A program made the translations under genes and the position numbers. From assembly GCF_000372525.1 (NCBI RefSeq), contig NZ_AQUR01000104.1, positions 260,263 to 324,262 of the forward strand: DNA of 64,000 bases. The letters run 5' to 3'. Source of the stretch: Cupriavidus neocaledonicus (GTDB lineage: Bacteria > Pseudomonadota > Gammaproteobacteria > Burkholderiales > Burkholderiaceae). Below the pieces are notes generated by a model that saw only the letters and a list, made by a program, of their open reading frames with translations, searched no databases and was not told the origin of the DNA. This document shows positions 1 to 7,439 of this stretch, in pieces (within the stretch, counting starts at the first letter, position 1; each line of letters starts with the position of its first letter).

Positions 1-314
1 GCTCGATCATCGGGCGTTTTCTCGAACACCACCGCGTCTACTACTTCCAGGCCGCCGGCGAAGACGTGCTTTACCTCTCCAGCGCCGACTGGATGGACCG
101 CAACCTGTTCCGCCGCGTGGAAGTCGCGTTCCCGGTCCTGGACAAGGCGCTCAAGGCGCGCGTCATCAAGGAGAGCCTGCAGGTCCACCTGCGCGACAAT
201 GCCTCGGCGTGGATCATGCAATCGGACGGCAATTACATGCGCAATCAGACGCGCTCCAAGCATCCGCACATCAGCCAGAACGATTTGCTGGTGATGTTCG
301 GCGGCACGCCCTGA
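1..314 (+). CDS. ppk: polyphosphate kinase, C-terminal part (5' end outside window)
   Basis: This is the last 103 or so codons of a class 1 polyphosphate kinase, the enzyme that reversibly transfers the terminal phosphate of ATP onto a polyphosphate chain. The frame is open from base 3 and ends in TGA. The segment carries the conserved C-terminal PPK signature, including YLSSADWMDRN followed by FRRVEVAFPV, and ends with a short tail (LLVMFGGTP). It faces the phosphate-uptake operon pst-pho convergently, the expected neighbourhood because polyphosphate storage and phosphate import are linked. The start and the catalytic histidines lie outside the window. The family assignment is firm; nothing about completeness of the gene can be judged. 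Confidence 0.93.
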   Translation, partial: SIIGRFLEHHRVYYFQAAGEDVLYLSSADWMDRNLFRRVEVAFPVLDKALKARVIKESLQVHLRDNASAWIMQSDGNYMRNQTRSKHPHISQNDLLVMFGGTP

Positions 315-332
315 GTGCGCGCACAGGCAACG

Positions 333-360
333 AAAAACCCCGCCATGGCGGGGTTTTTTT
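333..360. terminator. bidirectional rho-independent terminator between ppk and phoR
   Basis: A GC stem (ACCCCGCC / GGCGGGGT) is flanked by an A-run on the left and a T-run on the right. It can therefore end transcription from ppk on the plus strand and from phoR, which converges on it from the other side. Confidence 0.85.
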
Positions 361-368
361 CATGGTGA

Positions 369-1751
369 TCAGGCGGCGCGCCGGGAACTGTCGGGCGACT
401 GCGGCGCGACCGACGAACCCGCGCCCGGCACGGGGCTGTCCGCGCTGTCGACGGCGGAACGCACGCTGCGCTCCAGCGGAAACACCACGCGGAACACGCT
501 GCCCCGGCCCTCTTCGCTGGTGACGCGCAGTTCCGCGTGATGGCGCGACAGCACGTGCTTGACGATGGCCAGCCCCAGCCCGGTACCGCCGGTGTCGCGC
601 GAGCGGCTGCGGTCGACGCGGTAGAAGCGCTCGGTCAGCCGGGGTATATGTTCGGCCGCGATGCCCAGGCCCGTATCGGCCACCGAGAACACCGCGTGGC
701 CATCTTCCCAGGCCAGCCGCATGGTAATGCGACCGCCCTCCGGCGTGTAGCGCACGGCGTTCGATACCAAATTGCCGAGCGCCGACATCAGCTCGGTTTC
801 CGCGCCGCGCATGCCGACGGTCGGGTCGATCTCGGCCGCGACGTGGTGCCGGCCCTGCGACAGCGCCTCGGCATCGTGCATCAGGTGCGCCACCATGGCG
901 CGGACCGGCACCACGTCATGGCCCGGCGGCTGGGCGTCGCTTTCCAGCTTGGCCAGCGCCAGCAGGTCTTCGACGATGCTCTGCATGCGCACCGACTGCG
1001 CCAGCATCATGTCGATATAGCGGCGCCGGTCCTCCTCGGACACCGGCAGGTCGCGCACGGTCTCGAGGAAGCCGGTCATCACGGTGAGCGGGGTCTTCAG
1101 CTCGTGCGAGACATTGGCGACGAAATCGCGCCGCATCGCCTCGGTGTTTTCCAGCTTGGTGATGTCCTGCGTGATCACCAGCTTGCGGTTGTCGCCATAC
1201 GGCAGGATCTGCACCGCGATCACGCTGTGCTTGTGCTCGCCCATGTCGCGCATCACCAGCGGGTCGTCGAACTGCTGCCGCGTCAGGTAATGGACGAACT
1301 CTGGCCGGCGGATCAGGTGGGTAATGCGCTGGCGCACGTCGCGCCGGGCGTTCAGGCCGAAATGCTGCTCGGCGACGTCGTTGCACCACTCGATCTGGTC
1401 GGCGTCATCGAGCATCAGCACGCCGTTGGGCGAGGCCTGGATCGCCTGGATGAAGCGGGTGTGCTGCTGCTCCACCTGCAGCACCTGGGTGCGCCAGCGC
1501 TTGACCAGCCGGTGCAGGCGGTAATACACCTCGCCCCACAGGCCGAGCGCACTCGGGATCTCGCCGTAGACAGGAGCGTCCAGCACCTTCCACAGCCGGT
1601 TGATCTGGTACAGGTAGTAGAACAGCAGCCCGAGCAGCGACACGCAGGCCAGCGCCAGCGCCGGTACCGGGCCGGCGACCAGGTAGACGCCGGCGGACAG
1701 CACCAGCAGGCTGATCAGGATGGCCGCGGAACGGGCCCAGATGACATTCAT
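369..1751 (-). CDS. phoR: phosphate regulon sensor histidine kinase PhoR
   Basis: This 460-residue protein is the membrane sensor kinase that phosphorylates PhoB when phosphate is scarce and dephosphorylates it when phosphate is plentiful. Two hydrophobic segments lie at about residues 6-26 and 30-48 with almost no periplasmic loop, as usual for PhoR, which reads the Pst transporter rather than phosphate itself. A PAS-like region follows at about 100-195, then the H-box VSHELKTPL with phospho-acceptor His216. The N-box (NLVSNAVRYT) and the G boxes (ADTGLGI, GTGLGLAI) make up the ATPase domain. It is the last gene of the pst-pho operon, 112 bases after phoB. The C-terminal 30 residues are rich in Ser, Ala and Pro and look like an unstructured tail. 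Confidence 0.95.
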   Translation of the reverse strand: MNVIWARSAAILISLLVLSAGVYLVAGPVPALALACVSLLGLLFYYLYQINRLWKVLDAPVYGEIPSALGLWGEVYYRLHRLVKRWRTQVLQVEQQHTRFIQAIQASPNGVLMLDDADQIEWCNDVAEQHFGLNARRDVRQRITHLIRRPEFVHYLTRQQFDDPLVMRDMGEHKHSVIAVQILPYGDNRKLVITQDITKLENTEAMRRDFVANVSHELKTPLTVMTGFLETVRDLPVSEEDRRRYIDMMLAQSVRMQSIVEDLLALAKLESDAQPPGHDVVPVRAMVAHLMHDAEALSQGRHHVAAEIDPTVGMRGAETELMSALGNLVSNAVRYTPEGGRITMRLAWEDGHAVFSVADTGLGIAAEHIPRLTERFYRVDRSRSRDTGGTGLGLAIVKHVLSRHHAELRVTSEEGRGSVFRVVFPLERSVRSAVDSADSPVPGAGSSVAPQSPDSSRRAA

Positions 1752-1769
1752 GCGCAGGGTTCAGGCTCG

Positions 1770-1795
1770 CAGGCAGCCACGGAAACGGCTGCCTG
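1770..1795. repeat. inverted repeat between phoB and phoR
   Basis: Two perfect 9-base arms (CAGGCAGCC / GGCTGCCTG) are separated by 8 bases in the 112-base gap between phoB and phoR. There is no T-run, so it is not a normal terminator. As RNA it would form a stable stem-loop that could lower phoR expression relative to phoB or protect the phoB message. Confidence 0.5.
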
Positions 1796-1863
1796 CAGGG
1801 TTGCGACGGAGTGTGCCACGATTTCGCCGCGCCCTGCCAGCGGCTCGAGACCCGTGCGGCGGC

Positions 1864-2571
1864 TCAGGCGCCAGGGGTGCGTGCCAGCCGGTAGCCGCTG
1901 CCGCGCACGGTTTCGATCATGTTGCTGTAGCCGCCCGGCGTCAGCGCCGCACGCAGGCGCTTGATATGGACGTCGACGGTGCGCTCCTCGACAAAGACGT
2001 GGTCGCCCCAGACCTGGTCGAGCAGTTGCGAGCGGCTGTGCACGCGCTCCGGGTGCGTCATCAGGAAGTGCAGCAGGCGGAACTCGGTCGGGCCCAGGTC
2101 GAGCTTGATCGGGCCGCTCTCATCCTGACCGGTGACGCGGTGCGTGGCCGGATCCAGCCGCAGGCCGTTGATCGCCACCACGTCGTCGGTCAGCTGCGGC
2201 GCGCGGCGGCGCAGCACGGCCTTGATCCGCGCCAGCAGTTCCTTGGGCGAAAACGGCTTGGTGACGTAGTCGTCGGCACCGGCTTCCAGCCCCATCACCT
2301 TGTCCTGCTCCTCGCCGCGGGCGGTCAGCATGATGATGGGAATCTGGCGGGTGCGGTCGTTGGCGCGCAACTCCTTGGCGAAGTTCGCGCCCGACTTGCC
2401 CGGGAGCATCCAGTCGAGCAGCACCAGGTCCGGCAGCACATCGCTCATCAGCGACAGCGCCTGCTCGGCGTTATAGGCCCGGATCGGATAATGCCCCGCG
2501 TGCTGCAGGTTCACGGCGATCAGCTCGGCGATCGCCGGTTCGTCTTCGACAACGAGAATACTGCTTGGCAT
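1864..2571 (-). CDS. phoB: phosphate regulon response regulator PhoB
   Basis: This 235-residue OmpR/PhoB-family regulator binds Pho boxes and activates phosphate-starvation genes, including the pst operon it belongs to. The receiver domain occupies residues 1-120, with the acidic pocket near EDE (9-11), phospho-acceptor Asp53 in LLDWMLPG, and Lys105 in the TKPFSP motif. The C-terminal half is a winged-helix DNA-binding domain ending in VRGSGYRL. Length and motifs are normal for the family. It follows phoU by 28 bases and precedes phoR, the standard sensor-regulator order in beta-proteobacteria. Confidence 0.96.
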   Translation of the reverse strand: MPSSILVVEDEPAIAELIAVNLQHAGHYPIRAYNAEQALSLMSDVLPDLVLLDWMLPGKSGANFAKELRANDRTRQIPIIMLTARGEEQDKVMGLEAGADDYVTKPFSPKELLARIKAVLRRRAPQLTDDVVAINGLRLDPATHRVTGQDESGPIKLDLGPTEFRLLHFLMTHPERVHSRSQLLDQVWGDHVFVEERTVDVHIKRLRAALTPGGYSNMIETVRGSGYRLARTPGA

Positions 2572-2599
2572 GTGTATGGTTCTCCGTGGGCGGCTGTAC

Positions 2600-3304
2600 T
2601 CAGCTCAGCGCTTCGCGCTCCATGTCCTCGCGCGAGACATGGCGGACGTCCGTGCCCTTGACAATGTAAATGATAAATTCCGCGATATTCTTGGCGTGAT
2701 CGCCGATGCGCTCGACGGCCTTGGCGATGAACAGGAAATCCAGCGCGACCGAGATCGTGCGCGGGTCTTCCATCATGTACGTGATCAGCTTGCGCACGAA
2801 GCCGCGGAATTCCTCGTCGATGGCCTTGTCGTCCTTGACGATGCGCGCAGCCGCGACCGTGTCCAGGCGGGCAAAGGCGTCGAGCGCCTGGCGCAGCAGC
2901 GAGATCGCCATCTCGCCCGAGAGCTTGACCTCGGCGTAGTTGATGCTGTGCGCCGACGCGTCTTCCATGATGTGCTTGGTGCGCTTGGCGATCTTCTCGG
3001 CCTCGTCGCCGGCGCGCTCCAGGTTGGTGATGGTCTTGGAGATCGCCATCACCAGGCGCAGGTCGCGCGCGGTCGGCTGGCGCCGCGCGATGATGTTGCC
3101 GCAATCGGCATCGATCTCGACTTCCAGCGCGTTGAGCTGGATCTCGCGGGCGATCACCTGGTCGGCGATCTCGGCGTCGAAGTCGGTCAGCGCGCGCATG
3201 GCCAGCTCGATCTGCGATTCCACCAGCCCGCCCATCTGCAGCAGCTTGGTGTTGATGGCGTTGAGGTCTGCGTCGAACTGGGTCGACAGGTGCTTGTCAG
3301 TCAT
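2600..3304 (-). CDS. phoU: phosphate transport regulator PhoU
   Basis: PhoU is a cytoplasmic helical protein that links the Pst transporter to PhoR and keeps the Pho regulon off when phosphate is sufficient. The 234-residue product shows the two PhoU three-helix repeats with their metal-binding signatures, GDEAEKIA in the first half and ERIGDHAKNIAE in the second. The frame stays open far upstream into pstB, but the start MTDKHLSTQF is chosen because an AGGAG sequence lies just before it and the length matches the family. It sits 47 bases after pstB in the operon. No unusual feature is seen. Confidence 0.95.
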   Translation of the reverse strand: MTDKHLSTQFDADLNAINTKLLQMGGLVESQIELAMRALTDFDAEIADQVIAREIQLNALEVEIDADCGNIIARRQPTARDLRLVMAISKTITNLERAGDEAEKIAKRTKHIMEDASAHSINYAEVKLSGEMAISLLRQALDAFARLDTVAAARIVKDDKAIDEEFRGFVRKLITYMMEDPRTISVALDFLFIAKAVERIGDHAKNIAEFIIYIVKGTDVRHVSREDMEREALS

Positions 3305-3351
3305 GGGATTCTCCTGGGCGCTTATGGATATGCTAGTCCCTGCCCTGCCTG

Positions 3352-4140
3352 TCAGCCGAAGCGGCCGGTGATGTAGTCTTCCGTTTCCTTGCGGTGCGGC
3401 TTGATGAAGATCTTCTCGGTCTCGCCGAACTCGATCAGTTCGCCCAGGTACATGTAGGCGGTGTAGTCCGAGCAGCGTGCCGCCTGCTGCATGTTGTGCG
3501 TCACGATCACCACGGTGTACTCGTCCTTCAGTTCGGCGATCAGTTCTTCGATGCGGCCGGTTGAAATCGGGTCGAGCGCGGAACACGGCTCGTCCAGCAG
3601 CAGCACTTCGGGGCGGATGGCGATACCGCGCGCGATGCACAGGCGCTGCTGCTGGCCGCCGGACAGGCCGTAGCCCGACTGGTGCAGCTTGTCCTTGGCC
3701 TCGTTCCACAGCGCCGCCTTGGTCAGCGCCCACTCCACGCGGTCGTCCATTTCCGAGCGCGACAGCTTCTCGAACAGGCGCACGCCGAAGGCAATGTTGT
3801 CATAGATCGACATCGGGAACGGCGTCGGCTTCTGGAACACCATGCCGACCTTGGCGCGCAGCAGTGCGATGTCCTGCCTGGCGGTCAGCAGGTTGTCGCC
3901 GTCCATGTTGATCTCGCCCTCGGCGCGCTGCTCGGGATAGAGCGCGTACATCTTGTTGAAGGTGCGCAGCAGCGTCGACTTGCCGCATCCCGATGGGCCG
4001 ATGAAGGCGGTGACCTTGCGGTCCGGGATCGACATGTTGATGTTCTTCAGGGCATGGAACTGGCCGTAATAGAAGTTCAGGTTGCGCACGTCGATCTTGG
4101 CGCGAACCGAATCGGGAATGTCGATGACGGTGGAGGTCAT
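3352..4140 (-). CDS. pstB: phosphate ABC transporter ATP-binding protein PstB
   Basis: PstB is the ATPase that powers high-affinity phosphate import through PstC and PstA. The 262-residue sequence has Walker A GPSGCGKS at residues 48-55, the ABC signature LSGGQQQRLCIARG, Walker B VLLLDEPCSALDP and a switch histidine in VIVTHNMQQA. The LDEPCSALDP form is characteristic of PstB. It lies between pstA (51 bases upstream) and phoU (47 bases downstream) in one operon, so it should rise on phosphate starvation with pstS. Family and role are secure. Confidence 0.97.
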   Translation of the reverse strand: MTSTVIDIPDSVRAKIDVRNLNFYYGQFHALKNINMSIPDRKVTAFIGPSGCGKSTLLRTFNKMYALYPEQRAEGEINMDGDNLLTARQDIALLRAKVGMVFQKPTPFPMSIYDNIAFGVRLFEKLSRSEMDDRVEWALTKAALWNEAKDKLHQSGYGLSGGQQQRLCIARGIAIRPEVLLLDEPCSALDPISTGRIEELIAELKDEYTVVIVTHNMQQAARCSDYTAYMYLGELIEFGETEKIFIKPHRKETEDYITGRFG

Positions 4141-4191
4141 TGCGTTTTCTCGCTTGCAGTCTTGGGGCGGTCCGGATGACGGGCGCGCCGC

Positions 4192-5094
4192 TTATTTCTT
4201 GAACAGGATGCGCGCCAGGATGTTCAGGGCCAGCACGCCGATCGTAATCAGGAACACGCCCGCCCAGGCCAGTTGCTGCCATTCGGTGAACGGGCTCATG
4301 GCGAAGCGGAAGATCGTCACCGGCAGGTTGGCCATCGGCTTGTTCAGGTCGGTGGTCCAGAACTGGTTGGACAGCGCGGTGAACAGCAGCGGCGCGGTTT
4401 CGCCGGCGATACGGGCCACGGCCAGCAATACGCCCGTCACAATGCCGGCGTACGATGACTTCACCGTGATCGACAGCACCATCTTCCACTTGGGCGTGCC
4501 CAGGGCGAAGGCGGCCTCGCGCAGCGCGTTGGGCACCAGGTTCAGCATGTTTTCAGTGGTGCGCACCACGATCGGCACCTGCAGCAGCGCCAGCGCGCAG
4601 ATGCCGGCCCAGCCCGAGAAGTGGCCCATGCGGGTCACCACCAGCGCGTAGACGAACAGGCCGATCACGATCGACGGCGCCGACAGCAGGATGTCGTTGA
4701 TAAAGCGGATAAGGCTGGCCAGCGGCGAGCTCTTGCCGTACTCGGCCAGGTAGATGCCCGCCAGGATGCCCAGCGGCGTGCCGAACAGCGTGGCCATGCC
4801 GACCATCACGAAGCTGCCGAAGATGGCGTTGGCGAGGCCGCCGCCGGCGGTATTGGGCGCCGGCGTCATCTGCGTGAACAGGTCCAGCGACAGCCCGCCG
4901 ACGCCCAGCGTGACAGTGGTCCACAGGATCCACGCCAGCCAGAACAGGCCGAAGCCCATCGCCACCAGCGACGCGGTCAGCGCGTACAGGTTGACGCGGC
5001 GGCGGCGGCCCTGCAGGCGCGCGCGCACGGCATCGGCATCGGGACGGACGGCGGGAATCGATACGGAAGTCATGGCTTGGCTCGCTTGGCTCAT
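4192..5094 (-). CDS. pstA: phosphate ABC transporter permease PstA
   Basis: This inner-membrane permease forms the phosphate channel with PstC. The 300-residue protein has a cytoplasmic N-terminus of about 30 residues and six predicted membrane segments, with the permease loop for PstB contact around residues 200-225 (REAAFALGTPKWK). The start codon overlaps the end of pstC by four bases, so the two permeases are translationally coupled. Length is typical of PstA. No deviation is visible. Confidence 0.95.
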   Translation of the reverse strand: MSQASQAMTSVSIPAVRPDADAVRARLQGRRRRVNLYALTASLVAMGFGLFWLAWILWTTVTLGVGGLSLDLFTQMTPAPNTAGGGLANAIFGSFVMVGMATLFGTPLGILAGIYLAEYGKSSPLASLIRFINDILLSAPSIVIGLFVYALVVTRMGHFSGWAGICALALLQVPIVVRTTENMLNLVPNALREAAFALGTPKWKMVLSITVKSSYAGIVTGVLLAVARIAGETAPLLFTALSNQFWTTDLNKPMANLPVTIFRFAMSPFTEWQQLAWAGVFLITIGVLALNILARILFKK

Positions 5095-6059
5095 TTTGCG
5101 CCCTCATTCTTGGCCAGTCGCAGCAGCAACAGCTTGGACAGCGCCAGCACCACGAAGGTGATGAAGAACAGGATCAGGCCCAGCTCCATCAGCGCGGCGG
5201 TATGCAGGCCGGCGCCGGCTTCGGCGAACTCGTTGGCGAGCGCCGAGGTGATGCTGTTGCCCGGCGAGAACAGCGAGGCGCTGTCCAGCAGGTTGGTGTT
5301 GCCGATCACGAAGGTGACCGCCATGGTTTCGCCGAGCGCGCGGCCCAGGCCCAGCATCACGCCACCGATCACGCCGGCGCGGGTGTAGGGCAGCACCACG
5401 TTCCACATCACCTCCCAGGTGGTGCAGCCCACGCCGTAGGCGGATTCCTTGAGCAGCACCGGGGTGACCTCGAACACGTCGCGCATCACCGAGGCGATGT
5501 ACGGGATGATCATGATCGCCAGGATCACGCCCGCGCACAGCAGGCCGATGCCCAGCGGCGCGCCCTGGAACAGCTTGCCGATCACCGGCAGCTGGCCCAC
5601 CGTGGCCGCCAGCGGCTTCTGGAAATACTCGCCGAAGATCGGCGCGAACACCAGCAGGCCCCACATGCCGTACACGATCGACGGCACCGCGGCCAGCAGT
5701 TCGATGGCGGTGCCGAGCGGGCGGCGCAGCCAGGCCGGCGACAGCTCGGTCAGGAACAGGGCGATGCCGAAGCTCACCGGCACCGCAATGATCAGCGCGA
5801 TCAGCGAGGTCACGATGGTGCCGTAGATGGGCACCAGCGCGCCGTAGACATCGGCGGGAGGATCCCACTCCGCGGACCACAGGAAGCGCGCGCCGAAGGC
5901 CTCGATCGAGGGCCAGGCGCTGATCGCCAGCGAGACGATGATGCCGCCCAGCAGCAACAGCGTCACGATGGCGGCGCCGCGCGTCAGGCCGCCGAACAGG
6001 ATGTCGCCGAGCCGGCTTGGGGGCTGCACGCCGCGGGTGTCGGAGGGGATAGTCGCCAT
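5091..6059 (-). CDS. pstC: phosphate ABC transporter permease PstC
   Basis: PstC is the second permease subunit of the high-affinity phosphate importer. The 322-residue protein has a first membrane segment at about residues 30-53, a periplasmic loop, then five further membrane segments. The coupling loop is around the sequence KESAYGVGCTTWEV. It overlaps pstA by four bases. It is separated from pstS by 118 bases that hold two strong hairpins, so its expression is probably lower than that of the binding protein. Confidence 0.95.
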   Translation of the reverse strand: MATIPSDTRGVQPPSRLGDILFGGLTRGAAIVTLLLLGGIIVSLAISAWPSIEAFGARFLWSAEWDPPADVYGALVPIYGTIVTSLIALIIAVPVSFGIALFLTELSPAWLRRPLGTAIELLAAVPSIVYGMWGLLVFAPIFGEYFQKPLAATVGQLPVIGKLFQGAPLGIGLLCAGVILAIMIIPYIASVMRDVFEVTPVLLKESAYGVGCTTWEVMWNVVLPYTRAGVIGGVMLGLGRALGETMAVTFVIGNTNLLDSASLFSPGNSITSALANEFAEAGAGLHTAALMELGLILFFITFVVLALSKLLLLRLAKNEGAK

Positions 6060-6083
6060 ATCGGAGAATTCAGGGTGGATCGC

Positions 6084-6164
6084 CGCTCCCGCCTGGGCGG
6101 GAGCGCGGTGTCCAGGCGAGAACCAGGCTGCCCGGACACCGGCCCCGCGCTTGCGCGGGGCCGG
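6084..6164 (-). other. two strong stem-loops between pstS and pstC
   Basis: Bases 6084-6105 form a near-perfect stem (CGCTCCCGCC / GGCGGGAGCG), and 6139-6164 form a 12-base-arm stem (CCGGCCCCGCGC / GCGCGGGGCCGG). Neither is followed by a T-run. They fit the common arrangement in which intercistronic hairpins stabilise the binding-protein message and reduce read-through into the permease genes. Confidence 0.6.
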
Positions 6165-6177
6165 CGATGCCGTCAGA

Positions 6178-7209
6178 TCAGTACAGCGCCTTGCCCGAGG
6201 CGTCCTTCACGCTGCTCTTCCAGGTCGAGCGGATCTGGTTGACCACGTTCTCCGGCAGCGGCACGTAGTCCAGGTCGGCGGCCATGTTGGCGCCGCTCTT
6301 GTAGGCCCAGTCGAAGAACTTCAGCACTTCCGCGCCCTGCGCCGGCTTTTCCTGGTTCTTGTGCACCAGGATGAAGGTGGCGCCGGCGATCGGCCAGGCG
6401 TCCTTGCCCGGCTGGTTGGTCAGGATCTGGTAGTAGCTCTTGCTCCAGTCCGCGCCGGCGGCGGCGGCCTTGAAGGCGTCGTCGCCCGGCTTGACCACGG
6501 CACCCGACGCGTTCTTCATGTTCACGTGGGTCATCTTGTTCTGCTTGGCGTAGGCGTACTCGACATAGCCGATGGCACCGTTCAGGCGCTGCACGAAGGC
6601 GGCCACGCCCTCGTTGCCCTTGCCGCCGGTGCCACCGCCCGGCCAGTTGACCGTGGTGCCCTCGCCTACCGTGCCCTTCCAGTCAGCGCTGACCTTGGAC
6701 AGGTAGTTGGTGAAGATGAAGGTGGTGCCCGAACCATCGGCGCGACGCACCGGCAGGATGTCCTGGTTCGGCAGCTTGGCTTGCGGGTTCAGCGCCTTGA
6801 TGGCGGGGTCGTCCCACTTCTTGATCTTGCCCAGGTAGATATTCGCCAGCACCTCGCCGGTGATGGTCAGTTCGCCCGGCTTCACGCCTTGCAGGTTGAT
6901 CACCGGCACCACGCCACCGATCACGGTCGGGAACTGGACCAGGCCCTGCTTGTTCAGTTCCTCGTCCTTCAGCGGCGCGTCCGAGGCGCCGAAATCGACC
7001 GTCTTGGCGCCGATCTGCTTGATGCCGCCCGACGAGCCGATGGATTGATAGTTGACCTTGTTGCCCGTTGCTTTGTTATATGCGTCGGCCCACTTGGAAT
7101 ACACGGGCGCCGGGAAGGAAGCGCCTGCACCGGTAATTTCCGCCGCGAACGCAGTACCCGCCACCACCATCGAAACGATGCCTGCCACGGCAGTCTTGAC
7201 CAGCTTCAT
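6178..7209 (-). CDS. pstS: periplasmic phosphate-binding protein PstS
   Basis: PstS captures phosphate in the periplasm and delivers it to PstC/PstA. The 343-residue product begins with a signal peptide of about 22 residues (MKLVKTAVAGIVSMV, then AGTAFA). The mature part carries phosphate-binding motifs GAGASFPAPVY, SIGSSGGIKQI, DFGASDAPL and RADGSGTTFIF. The start is set by a strong GGAGG sequence just upstream; the frame continues further upstream, but that extension would bury the signal peptide. It is the first gene of the operon and lies behind two Pho boxes, so induction by phosphate limitation through PhoB is expected. Confidence 0.97.
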   Translation of the reverse strand: MKLVKTAVAGIVSMVVAGTAFAAEITGAGASFPAPVYSKWADAYNKATGNKVNYQSIGSSGGIKQIGAKTVDFGASDAPLKDEELNKQGLVQFPTVIGGVVPVINLQGVKPGELTITGEVLANIYLGKIKKWDDPAIKALNPQAKLPNQDILPVRRADGSGTTFIFTNYLSKVSADWKGTVGEGTTVNWPGGGTGGKGNEGVAAFVQRLNGAIGYVEYAYAKQNKMTHVNMKNASGAVVKPGDDAFKAAAAGADWSKSYYQILTNQPGKDAWPIAGATFILVHKNQEKPAQGAEVLKFFDWAYKSGANMAADLDYVPLPENVVNQIRSTWKSSVKDASGKALY

Positions 7210-7236
7210 ATGTCCTCCAGAGAACATTGGTTGGGA

Positions 7237-7254
7237 ATGACAAATTTTTGACAA
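7237..7254 (-). promoter_or_regulatory. Pho box 2 upstream of pstS
   Basis: Two TTGTCA(A/T)-like 7-mers lie in the same orientation, separated by four AT-rich bases: read leftward, TTGTCAA then TTGTCAT. This matches the 7-4-7 layout of PhoB sites. It lies close to or just downstream of the start site predicted from the upstream box. Confidence 0.7.
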
Positions 7255-7261
7255 GACGAAC

Positions 7262-7293
7262 TTTATGCTGCCCGTATGACAATTCCGTGACAT
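7262..7293 (-). promoter_or_regulatory. pstS promoter with Pho box 1 and -10 element
   Basis: Read leftward, 7276-7293 is ATGTCAC-GGAA-TTGTCAT, a good PhoB box. A -10-like CATAAA (7262-7267) follows at the spacing expected when the Pho box replaces the -35 element. Transcription would start near 7255 and run into pstS. Confidence 0.75.
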
Positions 7294-7391
7294 CTTTAAA
7301 TCTTCTTGAAACTGGCCTGCAGCAAGGTAATGACGGAGTTTCCGGCGCCGCGGGGAGCGGAATATGACGGCGGTTAATTGCGCTACTAGAT

Positions 7392-7418
7392 AAAAAAACG
7401 CCGGGCAAGCCCGGCGTT
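7392..7418 (-). terminator. rho-independent terminator after glmM
   Basis: Read leftward, a 9-base stem (AACGCCGGG / CCCGGCGTT) with a short loop is followed by a run of T. It lies between glmM and the pstS promoter, separating the two transcription units. Confidence 0.88.
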
Positions 7419-7439
7419 CCGTTCCGTGGATGAGAGCTA

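Noticed and set aside
3305..3733. A longer PhoU with 143 extra residues
   Set aside because: The extension overlaps pstB, is low-complexity and Arg-rich, and a good ribosome site lies before the internal ATG.
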